A stretch of 64,000 nt of DNA from Hypomesus transpacificus (GCF_021917145.1 NC_061067.1:4917389-4981388), one strand, 5' to 3'; positions 12,620 through 23,172 are shown, counted from the stretch's first letter. A program made the numbers and translations. The notes: generated by a model not told the origin, from the sequence alone.

Positions 12620-13831
12620 CAAAGAAAAGACCACTGAGATGTAGAACACGGTCTCTGTAAAGCTATAATCAAATCTGTTACACACAAGTCTACAGAGAAT
12701 CAATTTGGAGTAGTACACCCAGGCTAATGTAATTTGGAACCCTGGCTATGAAAGAAGCACTAAAATGTTTGGATAGTGCTTGCTTAAAAGATGTGTAAAT
12801 TGTTATTATGTTTATTGATAGCACATGGTTTGTCTGAAAGAAACTGTGTCCGAGACATTTCAGAGATATTTTCTTCAACACATGATCAAAGATTATATAA
12901 TCACCTCAAATGAAAAATACATTGTGCTGGAACCTGGACCATTAGGTAATGTATGGACTTCAATCAACCCTAAAACTATTCAAAATGTATATGCTTTGTT
13001 AGGAACTGAATGTCCCTTTTACTTTCTCCTCTGCACTTACTACAGTGAAGGTCTTAAATAATTAAGTTTGAGAGACTGATGTCATGGTGTTTCAGGCTAT
13101 CATTGAAGTGCACCAAATGTACATCTGTGTGTGCAATAATATGCAAAGGAGGGGTGTCCATAAAGATTATAGCACATGTGTTTCTAGTTTGATAAAAATG
13201 GCATGCCAAGCAGACAAGGATCCCAAATACTGACACTACTGATGTGCTGCAGCCCTGTCTACAATAAACCTTGATATAATCTGTGATCATTCTGCCATGG
13301 TACAGTTATCTGTCCGCATTCTGGTTTGACTGACCTCTTGACTAGAACATTATATTTCAGAGTTTAAAGTAATGTAATTTCACAATGTGATACCATGCAC
13401 CGTGACTTACAAAGAACACAGGGCACATTACACATCAGATGAAGAAGCTCTCTCAGTGTGAAGGATGGGCTGGTTGTGAAGTCTAATTGTGAAATACAAG
13501 TAGCTCCTCATCTCTGCTGGCTCAGTAACAACCGTGTGTCTGTAGATGTTTCAGGGGTATGGCTGGCCATCTTGGCCTGCCGAACATTTTTTCATCAAGG
13601 TCCAACAGCAATGGACATTAGTGAGAGGTCACAGAGTTCCAAGTCCTGGTCAACATATCAGCCAATAAAAAAATAGAGTGAAAGAGATTTACTGTAATGT
13701 AGCTTTTCTTGTGTTGCAATAAATTACACAAGCTTGTAAAATGAGGCGTTTACTGTAATTAACAAATAACTCTTAAATTAGTAAACCTTATACAGAGTAT
13801 TACGTAGCAGACTATTAGATGATCCTTCTTA
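12620..13831. other. Intergenic spacer between lectin copies 1 and 2
   Basis: AT-rich DNA with no recognised gene. A motif near 12696 (gagaatcaatttggagtag) resembles DNA upstream of copy 3 near 19504 and 21053, so some promoter-distal sequence seems shared among the lectin copies. Confidence 0.35.
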
Positions 13832-14881
13832 CAGTTTTTCATGATTGCTAAAACACATTTCTTGAAACAGTCAAACCATTTTCTCAAAACTGTAAACACA
13901 AAACCAAATATTCAAACTCAATTTCCAAAACCTCTGACTCTTCTGGCAAAATCAAACACTCGCCCCTAAACCATGTAACCTGTGCTCAAAATCAAACAAT
14001 GCTGTCAGATCATAAACACAGCAAATCAATATTTACCTAAATACCATGGAGCAATCATTAGACACAACACATAAAAATGGAGAACATAACATCCAGGCCA
14101 TGGTGTTATGCACCACTGTTTTGCCAACCGTCTCTGGAGGAGGAGATCCCTAACTGAATTGCTCCTTCCAATTTTTTCTCCTTTTTTTCTCCTTCTCCGT
14201 TTTTCTGGGAGTTTTTCCCTGTCTTCTTTGAGGGTTGAGGTCGGCTGGGTGGCAGTTCTATCAACGTATGTGAAGCCCTCTGTGACATTGCTTGTGAAAA
14301 TGGCTATCCAAATACTGTGCATTTGATTTGGTCTGAAAATATTACAGTAACCATCTCCACTTACGTAGAACTGTCAACAAAGAACAATGAAGTGTGCTGG
14401 ATCTAGCCTTGAAAACACTCCACACCTATGTCACCACAGGCCAATTCCATTGCCTGTAGGTGATTTACCCTGGTATATGGGTTTCGGTCATAGACCTTTC
14501 ACTGCCACACAGAGAAAAACTCTTCAATTGGGCTGAGAAAAGTGCTGTATGGTGGAAGGCAAACATTTACAGTAAAACATGCTATTCTTGTATATAGACA
14601 CCACGGTGAAAGCTGACATTGTCCCAAACCATCATTAGAAACAAGTGTGAACAATTTTGAGTCATTGTGTTTTACAGATGACAACTGTAGTTGTGTTTAC
14701 TGTTTGCCCCCTGTGTTTACCATTTTGCAGCACAAGTGCATCACAGTGCAAAATGTGTTGAGTGAATGAGAATGTGTTTAGAGTTTTGCCAAAAGAGTGT
14801 CTGATTTGACAAATTGGTTTAGTTCACTGAACATTTGATTCAGAGAATGGGGTTTAGTGTTTTAGCAATTGTGAAAAACTG
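13832..14881 (-). mobile_element. Decayed Tc1/mariner (IS630-type) transposon
   Basis: Terminal inverted repeats of about 25 bp (CAGTTTTTCATGATTGCTAA inward; two mismatches between ends) are flanked by TA dinucleotides at 13830-13831 and 14882-14883, the Tc1/mariner target site. Inside, the minus strand keeps pieces of a DDE transposase: MVWDNVSFHRGVYIQE near 14587-14634, LPPYSTFLSPIEEFFSVWQ near 14500-14560, then KVYDR after an in-frame stop. The N-terminal half of the transposase is not recognisable, so the element is dead. A different dispersed repeat is inserted at about 14106-14310. Confidence 0.88.
14106..14310 (-). repeat. Dispersed repeat nested in the Tc1 relic
   Basis: Reverse-oriented copy of a repeat also seen at about 15900-15960, 16985-17230 and 20128-20365. 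Shared landmarks are gggcttcacatacg, gtcacagagggcttcac, aaactcccagaaaaac and gaggagcaattcagt. I cannot assign it to a named family. Confidence 0.75.
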
Positions 14882-14883
14882 TA

Positions 14884-15515
14884 AAAGGATTCGATACCTA
14901 AGGTACAGCACATGGTTGTGTATTCCAACACATGCAGCTGCATGGAAACAGTGTTCCCATTACTTACTGTGAGACAGTATGGCATGAGTATGTATGAACT
15001 TGTTTTAAAGATTTACACATAATTGGTAGGAATGTGTGTGCTTGGCTAAACTTGTTTTATGCCTCAGGCTAAACAATTTTCGGAGTGTGTAAAGGCCCAG
15101 GTTATTTCTAGAAGTATGTGAAGTGTCGTTTGTGAATTTGTACCATTCTGAGTTATGCATATTGCTCACGAAGAGTTTATAGAAAAGCATCACCTGTGGC
15201 CTATTTCTTGTGTAGGGTGAATTCAGGTAATCTGGGACATTGTGTCATGTGGGGCACCTAAGCTTCAGGGTTTTTCCCCCCCATGCTATGACAATGTCTA
15301 GTCCACAGAACTTTTACTCTAGGTTTACCATGGATGTTATGTGACTGAAATCACAAAACCTGAATGGTGTGGTGTGTGTCACAGAAAACAGCAGGGAAAC
15401 TGGAAGCTCCTATGAGATGCAAAACATGTCACCACACCTATCTATGTTGTTCACATATTGACATGTCTCCCCCACACATGAAAAGAAACAGAACAAGCAA
15501 CGGTTTCAGTGACAG
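14884..15515. other. Spacer 3' of lectin copy 2
   Basis: No gene or named repeat recognised between the transposon and the poly(A) signal of lectin copy 2. Confidence 0.35.
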
Positions 15516-15521
15516 CTGTAG

Positions 15522-15527
15522 TTTATT
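15522..15527 (-). terminator. Poly(A) signal, lectin copy 2
   Basis: AATAAA in the minus sense about 25 bp after the stop codon, implying a very short 3' UTR. Confidence 0.75.
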
Positions 15528-15551
15528 GTTTGAAAAATCATTTGGCGGTTT

Positions 15552-16184
15552 TTACTTTTGTCCGCGGGACATGGCAGAAGACCACACTTCCTCGCCGTCC
15601 TTCTCGATCACCATGGTGCCGTCATCCCTGAGCCAGAGGCGACACATCCGGCCTCCGTTGGATGTGTGGGTGTTGGTGTGCCACATGGCCTTGTCGTCCC
15701 TCTTGTACATCACCAGGTTGCAGTCGTCCTGCATGCACAGGCGCCAGGCGTCGCGCTGGCCGGCGGTGTCTGAGTTCCACATGGACTTCCAGCCGTAGAT
15801 GATGAAGTTACCGTCCTCCTGGATGAAGAGAAGAAGAGAAGAGAGAGAGAGAGTTGGAGGAAGGACAGAACATTTTCATCAAAAGTCTGTCTGGTAGATC
15901 AGGGCTACATATTGGACAGCCCTTTTTACAAGCAATGACACAGAGGGCTTCACACATGCCCAAATAATTGAATTTACACCAACCTGAACCCTTGTCCTCA
16001 TCCACCTTAACCAACCTAAACCAACACCCATTCTAAGTTTGCAAACAGAACTCATCATTTGATAATGATAGCTGTCCACATCTGTCTGTCTCACCTGAAA
16101 CACTGCCTTATATTCTTTGTTGTTGGACCACAGGTAGTCCCCCTTGCGGAGTTCGTCAAACTTGGACATGTAGTTCCTGCTCAT
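15552..16184 (-). CDS. Lily-type mannose lectin, copy 2
   Basis: Tandem paralogue of copy 1 with the same gene structure. Coding exons are 16095-16184 (MSRNYMSKFDELRKGDYLW, 30 codons) and 15552-15818 (88 codons plus stop), giving 118 residues. The mannose motifs QEDGNFIIY (across the intron) and QDDCNLVMY are intact and the third is degenerate. The first 30 residues of the last exon match copy 1 closely, while the segment after MMW/AMW (HTNTHTSNGGRMC here) differs, so the copies may differ in specificity or stability. The intron holds a fragment of the dispersed repeat (about 15900-15960). A noncoding first exon ends at 16511; TATA at 16589-16595. Confidence 0.92.
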
Positions 16185-16588
16185 GATTCTGCTCCACAAA
16201 GGAAAGACGTTTAGAGTTGAAACACAAAGTCGGACATTTGGAAGATCACAGTAAGAATGAACCAGGGTAACTGTTTACAATCAATCTTTTCAGGTCATCT
16301 CAATACCTAAAAAACACCTACCCTCCACCATGTGGCAATATGTTGGCCTAGATATTCAATGCAAACAATACAACCTTCCTCTGTCTGCTTCAGAACGAGC
16401 CATATGGTTCTGAGGAATCCTCTCTGGCTCCAGTCTTAGGTTAGATAGCACTGATCCTGTATACCACAGATAGACGTACTGACAACACCCACCACTGACA
16501 AGGTACTCACAGGCTGTGTGAGGCTGGCTGAGGATGAGAGGTTCAGACAGATGGAGAGTTTCACACCTCCGAGTAAGGACCAGACTGG

Positions 16589-16595
16589 TTTTATA
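16589..16595 (-). promoter_or_regulatory. TATA box, lectin copy 2
   Basis: TATAAAA on the minus strand, about 80 bp upstream of the noncoding-exon donor (gtgagtacc at 16510). Confidence 0.75.
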
Positions 16596-16614
16596 GCCAG
16601 GGATGGAGGGAGGC

Positions 16615-17602
16615 GACGAGAGAAGACAAAACTGCTCTCTTCCTCTCAGAACAAGATTAAGAATAGAACACAACTCCCTTGTCGGTGGAGCGTTTCATAT
16701 AGTTTTCTACTTAAAAGTCTCAGATGAGACAAACTAAGTCGAGAGCACATGATGGAGCACACTTGTCACCACACCCACTGTAATGTTATGTATCATGTTA
16801 TATGTAATCATAGTTACCTAAGCAAAGACCAGAGAGTTGGAACCTCCTTTTAGGACACACATGATCATTCATCTCAAAAAAGCCTCTCCTCAAACTAATC
16901 TAATCCAGTACCACTGGTTAAGGTAGCTATAAATGAATCAAACGAGCAGAGCTGAACACACTCAAAGGGATTTATTCCACGTGATCAAATCAAATCAAAA
17001 TGGATTTGTAAAGCCCTTTTTACAAACAATGTCACAGAGGGCTTCACATACGCCAATATAACTGCCCCTCAACCGCCCTAAACCCTCAAGGAAGACAAGG
17101 AAAAACTCCCAGAAAAACTCCCTAGAGGAGAAGAAATTGAAGAAACCTTGGGAGGAGCAATTCAGTGAGAGATCCCCTCTTCCAGAGAAGGTTGATGAAA
17201 GAGAGGAGCAGAACACAGGCTAAACATAGTCATACATCAAGGAAGTGTCAATGGGTGTTGAAACACCAAAATCCAGTGTTCAACTTGGGTCAGTTGGTAA
17301 ATGTCAGTATAAGCAAAGTGATCAGAACTGTTGGCATGGTTTGAATGGGATGTATCAAAACTATAAAGAATGCTATATTTCTTTTTTAAATGGTCTGAAT
17401 AACTAAAGAGAATGACTGAGAAGGGACTGAGCGTTAAGATGTTGTTCTTAAATCATATCTGGTTCAGTGAGAGTATGGTGTTTTCCGTGAGCAGATGGAA
17501 ACACAGCAACATTTTCATAACTGTTACCCAATACCAAATGAAGGAGCTGTTCAGCAGAATCCTCCTCTGTCTGATCCACCATCTGACCTTTTACTGAGGT
17601 GT
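16615..17602. repeat. Duplicated flank block A (first copy)
   Basis: About 1 kb upstream of lectin copy 2 is repeated with high similarity at 19747-20795. Shared landmarks include tgctctcttcct, ccttgtcggtggagcg, the dispersed repeat, and ctgagaagggactgagcg. It has no coding potential of its own. Confidence 0.9.
16985..17230 (+). repeat. Dispersed repeat inside block A
   Basis: Copy of the unclassified dispersed element, starting near caaatcaaaatggatttg and ending near gaggagcagaacacaggc. The duplicate block carries it at 20128-20365. Confidence 0.75.
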
Positions 17603-17938
17603 GGCATGTCAACTTCACATCATCAGTATGGATTCATCCACTGTAAGGCCAGTAGGTGACGCCACTGAGTTGGAAGCTTCCAATGTCAACTGAGCTTTTC
17701 TGTAAGTTCTCTCCATAACGTTCTTACACTCTAAATATTAACAGTAATGGTATGAGAAAATGTTTCAAACAATTGAAACATTTAATGCTAGCACGCATCA
17801 CATCAAAATATATCATGAGTACTAACTTAGCGGTTGCTCAAGAGTCAAAAGTAATGCAACTTTACACATCAGCACACACAAAATAAAAATAACACAAAAA
17901 AATGATAACAGCACAACAAATCTTTGTTTTTAGGTCAT

Positions 17939-17944
17939 TTTATT
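17939..17944 (-). terminator. Poly(A) signal overlapping the lectin copy 3 stop
   Basis: The end of the frame reads ATG AAA TAA AAT, so AATAAA overlaps the stop codon. No other AATAAA follows closely, implying a 3' UTR of only about 20 bases if this signal is used. Confidence 0.55.
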
Positions 17945-18209
17945 TCATGCCTTTAGAGTCAGCAGAGTTCCAGATTGTATCTCCGTCCTTCTGCAGGATC
18001 AGTTTCCCCTCATCTGTCAGCTGAACACGACACATGTTGCAACTGGTCTTGGAGGTGTTGGTATGCCAAACAGGTGAATCCTTCTTGTTGTACAAGACCA
18101 GGTTACAGTCAGCCTGCATGCACAGGCGCTCAGGGCTTAGGCTTCCTGTGTCTGAGGACCAGTAGGGCTTCCAGCCATAGATGACAAAGTTACCATCATC
18201 CTGTAAGAG

Positions 18210-18252
<43 letters not shown>

Positions 18253-18904
18253 TGACTTTTAAAGATACCTTTATTGGGCAGTTGGAACTACCAGCCAACC
18301 AAGCTGTTTCACCACACCAAACCCGTCTTATCAAGACAAAAAAACACTTCACTTACAACTCCCACACAAAAATTAAGACCTCCTCAAACCAAAAAAAAAG
18401 GAAAAAGAAAAACCCCAACAAACAAAAAAAACAGAAACAACAAATACCAACAATAAATACAAAACCCCCCTAGAGAGAGAGAGAGAGAGAGAGAGAAAAA
18501 GAGAGAGAAAGAGAGAGACAGAGAGAGAGAGAGGGAGGGAGGGAGGGAGGGAGGGAGGGAGGGAGGGAGGGAGGGAGGGAGGGAGGGAGGGAGGGAGGGA
18601 GGGAGGGAGGGAGGGGAAAAAAAAGAGAGAGGCAAAGCAGTAGTTTGAGATGAAAAAAACGATGTAGAAAAGACAAAAGAAAAAACTATATATACACGGT
18701 TTCGCATATATATTCTGGAGTCATAAGCGTTAAGCATGCACATTTTTCACAATCTTCCTCTAACAAGGATCTAATCTAGAGTGGTTTAGGAAAGTTTTAT
18801 TGTTAGATACTAACCTGAAACACTGCCTTCCACTCACGGTTGTTAGAGAGAAGGAAGTCTCCTTTAGTCAGCTCATTGTCCTTGGACAGATAGTTTCTGC
18901 TCAT
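17940..18904 (-). CDS. Lily-type mannose lectin, copy 3
   Basis: The most divergent of the three lectins. Coding exons are 18815-18904 (MSRNYLSKDNELTKGDF, 30 codons) and 17940-18200 (86 codons plus stop), giving 116 residues, exactly the classic pufflectin length. Both mannose motifs fit the consensus: QDDGNFVIY (perfect, across the intron) and QADCNLVLY; the third (LTDEGKLIL) is degenerate. The intron holds (AG)n and (AGGG)n arrays. The noncoding first exon ends at 19223 and TATA lies at 19292-19298. The stop codon overlaps an AATAAA signal. Flanking sequence duplicated on its upstream side points to a lost sister gene. Confidence 0.92.
18213..18614. repeat. (AG)n and (AGGG)n arrays in lectin copy 3 intron
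   Basis: (ag)n at about 18213-18249 and 18475-18531, then an uninterrupted (aggg)n at about 18532-18614. An A-rich stretch (18380-18460) separates them. Confidence 0.95.
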
Positions 18905-19265
18905 GATGCTGAACAAGATACAGATCTGTCAATGTAGCATTGTGGTTTTATTTTCTAAATATGCAGAGATCTGTCAAACCTTTGTTGTTACTTGTACATA
19001 TACAAATGCTAAAATATGTACAGAATATAAACACATTTAATATATACATCAGCATATATTATACCATTCTGATACTTGCATAAATATCAATAACATAAGT
19101 AACATTTCCTGTATTCAATGTTTTACATTCAAATGAACAGCTTTATATCTTAATAGTTAAAATGCAATGCAGAGTATCAAACAAGAAACTAGTAACAATT
19201 CAATGAATTGGACACAACTTACACTTCGTTGAAGACCTTAACCAGGAACCTAAATGTTCTGAGTG

Positions 19266-19727
19266 AAGTGTAAACCAGGGTGCACCCTGACTTTTATAGA
19301 CCAGGCAGGGGTTTGAAAGGATTAGGTTTGAAAGGAAAGAATTAGCATTCAGGGCCATAAGGTACATGTGTTAGCATGCAAGAAGGATGAAGACGAAGAC
19401 AAAAAATAACTACAGAGGCTCATGTTCATTCACCAGTGATTTAACATAACCGTCTTGTTCAGTATTATAAAAGAACTGCATAGCCAGCAAGTAGAACTTG
19501 GCAGAGAATCCGTTTAGAATAAGCAGAACACACCCATAATGAGACACTCTGATTCCTCCTTTTTGTGTTCTTTATTTCTAATGCTCAGTGCAGCTGACAT
19601 GGTGAATACTTCATGATGGGCCTACACATACAGCGTTAAACAAAGGTACACAGAGTACAGAGAAGATAATACTGATACTAACTGCATTAGAAAATAATAA
19701 TAACCTTTAATGTTTCATTTGCAAATA
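19266..19727. repeat. Duplicated flank block B (first copy, active promoter)
   Basis: Promoter and upstream DNA of lectin copy 3, repeated at 20812-21263. Landmarks: gaccaggcaggggtttgaaa, cataaccgtcttgt, cacccataatgagacactct. Confidence 0.9.
19292..19298 (-). promoter_or_regulatory. TATA box, lectin copy 3
   Basis: TATAAAA (minus), inside block B, about 70 bp upstream of the noncoding-exon donor (gtaagt at 19222). Confidence 0.75.
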
Positions 19728-19728
19728 A

Positions 19729-19747
19729 GGGTTAGGGTTAGGGTTAG
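19729..19747 (+). repeat. Interstitial telomere-like repeat at duplication junction
   Basis: gggttagggttagggttag, three TTAGGG-type units, sits exactly between the end of block B and the start of block A'. It is absent from the corresponding edges of the other copies. Confidence 0.85.
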
Positions 19748-20795
19748 AGAAGACACAACTGCTCTCTTCCTTTCAGAACAAGATTAAGAATAGAACACAA
19801 CTCCCTTGTCGGTGGAGCGTTTCATATAGTTTTCTATTTAAAAGTCTCAGATGAGACAAACTAAGGCGAGAGCAGATGACAGAGCACACTTGTCTCCATC
19901 ACTACATCCACTGTTATGTTATATATTATGTTATATGTAATCATAGTTAAGCAAAGACCAGAGAATTGGAACCTCCTTTGATCATTCATCTCAAAAAAGC
20001 CTCTCCTCAAACTAATCTAATCCAGTACCTCTGGTTAATGTTTCTTTAAATGAATCAAACGAGCAGAGCTGAACACACTCAAGAAACAACTCCAGAATCA
20101 GAATCAGAAAGGGATTCATTCCACGTGATCAAATCAAATAAAAATGGATTTGTACAGCCCTTTTTACAAGCAATGTCACAGAGGGCTTCACATACGCCAA
20201 TAGAACTGCCCCTCAACCAACCTAAACCCTCAAGGAAGACAAGGAAAAAATCCCAGAAAAACTCACTAGAGGAGAAAAAATTGAAGAAACCTTGGGAGGA
20301 GCAATTCAGTGAGGGATCCCCTCCTCCAGAGACGGTTAGTGAAAGAGAGGAGCAGAACACAGGCTAAACATAATCATACATCAAGGAAGTGTCAATGGGT
20401 GTTGAAACACCAAAATCCAGTTTTTAACTTGGGTCAGTTGGTAAATGTCAGTATAAGCAAAGGTAGCCACACGTGATCAGAACTGTTGGCATGGTAACTC
20501 CACGTGATCAGATCTGTTGGCATGGTTTGAATGGGATGTATCAAAACTATAAAGAATGCAAAACATTTTTTTTTAATGGTCTGAATAACTAAAGAGAATG
20601 ACTGAGAAGGGACTGAGCGTTAAGATGTTGTTCTTAAATCATATCTGGTTCAGTGAGAGTATGGTGTTTTCCATGAGCTGATGGAAACACAGCAACATTT
20701 TCATAACTGTTACCCAATACCAAATGAATGAGCTGTTCAGTAGAAAAACTCCCTGTCTTCATCAGCAGAATCCTCCTCTGTCTGCCTTTTACTGA
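19747..20795. repeat. Duplicated flank block A' (second copy)
   Basis: Second copy of block A. Differences include an extra aactccagaatcagaatcag near 20087-20110, a small internal duplication around gtgatcagaactgttggcat (20472-20522), and a short insertion near 20742-20763. Confidence 0.9.
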
Positions 20796-20811
20796 AGTGT
20801 AGTAGAAGTGT

Positions 20812-21263
20812 AGACTAGGGTGCGCCCTGACCTTTATAGACCAGGCAGGGGTTTGAAAGGATTAGGTTTGAAAGGAAATAATTTTAATTCAGGGCCATAA
20901 GGTACATGTATCCACATGCAAGAAGGATGAAGACGAAGACAAAAAATAAATACAGAGGCTCTTGGTCATTCACCAGTGATTTAACATAACCGTCTTGTCA
21001 GTATTATAAAAGAACTGCATAGCCAGCAAATAAAACTTAGCAGAGAATCAGTTTAGAATTAGCAGAACACACCCATAATGAGACACTCTGATTCCTCCTT
21101 TTTGTGTTCTTTATTGATAATGCTCAGTGCAGCTGACATGGTGAATACTTCATGATGGGCCTACACGTACAGGGTTAAACAAAGGTACACAGAGTAGAGA
21201 GAAGATAATACTGATACTAACTGCATTAGAAAATAATCATAATGTTTCAATTGCAAATAATTG
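20812..21263 (-). pseudogene. Block B' with orphan lectin promoter
   Basis: Second copy of the lectin copy 3 promoter region, with a TATAAAG at 20832-20838 (minus). Where the first exon, coding exons and intron should follow, the sequence instead joins block A' at 20795-20812. The coding part of a fourth lectin gene has been deleted, so this promoter drives nothing recognisable. Confidence 0.75.
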
Positions 21264-21533
21264 TCAAATATTGATGGGGCTACATTACGTTTTTATTTTG
21301 TTCTAAAACCTTTTCAAATGTGTGTGTATTTGACCTAATTAAAATAGTAAGTAGTATGTGACCCCAGCTTTACTGAGTACACCCACTTCTTGTGAACAAC
21401 AATGTTTCACTTTTCATCACTGCTAAGATATCCACATATTCAACAACAACAACAACAGAGTACAAACAAAATCATATTAGGAAGCGTATGGCGTTATCAT
21501 GAGCGCTGGGAATCAATGAGAAGGCTCCAGTCA

Positions 21534-22817
21534 TCATGCCCTGCTTGCAAGCAGAGTGGGGGCTCCGCTGCTATAACTCATCCTGTCGCAGTGACTCTGT
21601 CTTTTATCACGAAAATCCTGAAACGAAACAAAATAGCTGATTTATGACTCAGGAAAAATGACTATGGGAGATCATTCGACAAGACAAAGAGTACAGCAAC
21701 AAAGAGGACCACCTGAATGAATGCTTGCTTTGAACTCTTCATTATTAATCTTCAATTACATTTCAATTGCAACTTATTTAAAGTGAAAGGAGACAATAGG
21801 AGGAGGAGAGGAGAACAAGAACCCTAGAGTAGAATACTATACAAACTCTTACATTCTAAAAACTTCTACTCATCCTTATGAGACTAGAGCGTTGCATATA
21901 TGAGTGTTCTCACGGGTCTGTGCGAGCATTTCATATGTACGTTTTCAGTAGTATGAATGTGATGAATGCGTGTTCCTAAACAGCCCCTAATAGAATACAA
22001 GGTGTCTACCTACCTGTGTGACAGCTGGTTTGTGGAGACAACTGATGTAAGGCTTGGGGTCTTTCTCTATGTTGTTGTCGATTGTTTTGCAGCAAACCAC
22101 ACAGTCCATCAGTGGCTGTAACACAACATGACACGAACTATGACCTATTTCGCTATGCTAGATAAGAAAAGTAGGCGGTGATAAAAATTTAAAAAACACT
22201 CACAACACAATCAATAAAGCGAGGGGGGGGGGCGGGGGTGAACTCGCCTGGGGCGCCAAATGTGGTAAACAAGGCGCAGATAAGAGAGGTGTTTCACTTA
22301 CCCGATCATTCCTGAACTGGCAGCCATTTGGGTTCGTTGTGCCTTTGGAACACTTGGTCGGTTTCAGGTAGAAGTTATGGTAGAGATATCTAGCATTGAA
22401 GCCAGTCTAAAAAACACAATGCGACTTTAGTTTCAGCTTCATCCACACTAAAATGTGTGACCTGTTAGGACATCTTTCAATATTTAACAATTGAAATCAA
22501 CTATACAGGCATCATCTTAAACTACTCCATAACGACCTACAGTGTGTGACGATGTAGATTAAAGTTCCTATCCATTATGTAATTTTTCATATACAAAATA
22601 TACAGCATTGCTTTACCTCGAACTCTGACTTAACGATGGTCTTGAAGTAAAGAAAATGGTGTTGGACAGCATGATGAGAGTTCAATTGCTGCAGCGCGAG
22701 GTCCACTCCTCTCCTGTAGCCGTCTGGCAGCCTGTTGTAGGCCTCTTGAGCCTCGGTGGAGCTCAGCAGGATTCCAGCAGTGACCAGCAGCAGCAGCTCT
22801 ACCAGGGACACAGCCAT
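21534..22817 (-). CDS. rarres2: Chemerin-like protein, copy 1
   Basis: Cystatin-fold secreted chemoattractant/adipokine of the RARRES2 (chemerin) family. Coding exons: 22617-22817, 22302-22406, 22014-22115 and 21534-21617, all phase 0, 163 residues. Residues 1-23 are a hydrophobic signal peptide (MAVSLVELLLLVTAGILLSS). The mature part has the family pattern: YLYHNFYLKPTKC, QFRNDR, then PLMDCVVCCKT and EKDPKPYISC. The C-terminus is YSSGAPTLLASRA. Seven mature cysteines are present, one more than copy 2 (CCKT against CYKT). A TATA-like TATAAG lies at 22889-22894. It is one of two tandem copies next to slc4a2; RARRES2 and SLC4A2 are also both on human 7q36, which supports the assignment. Confidence 0.85.
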
Positions 22818-22888
22818 CTTCCTCTGTATGTCTGGACTGAACAGATGGACTGATGAAACGCAGATTTACAGTTGTCTGTGGAACTTCC

Positions 22889-22894
22889 CTTATA
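22889..22894 (-). promoter_or_regulatory. TATA-like box, chemerin copy 1
   Basis: TATAAG on the minus strand about 72 bp upstream of the ATG. About 115 bp further upstream, aaccgaaagtga (about 23010-23021) resembles half of an interferon-response element; this is only a motif match. Confidence 0.4.
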
Positions 22895-23166
22895 CCCCTT
22901 GACTCAATACGAATGAGTCTCGACATGAGTATTAATCAGATTCTTGCAATGAGGCCAAGTAAATATTTATACAGCCAAAAGGGGATGTGGTGTTTTGCCT
23001 CTCACAAGGAACCGAAAGTGAGATGGTGCAACTAGTATTTTGATGTAGCTCCTTTAGTTGCTTTCCTTTCAATTCAACCATTTAATATAAATGTCAACAG
23101 CAGATCTGTCAGTGTTTTCCTGAAAATAATTAATCAATGAGATTCATCTTTGACTAATAAAACACG

Positions 23167-23172
23167 TTTATT
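23167..23172 (-). terminator. Poly(A) signal, chemerin copy 2
   Basis: AATAAA in the minus sense, about 415 bp after the stop at 23586. Confidence 0.6.

Noticed and set aside
15364..15798. 144-residue plus-strand frame
   Set aside because: It is antisense to the last exon of lectin copy 2.
23007..23022. Interferon-response element upstream of chemerin copy 1
   Set aside because: Only about half the consensus is present; kept as a remark, not a feature.
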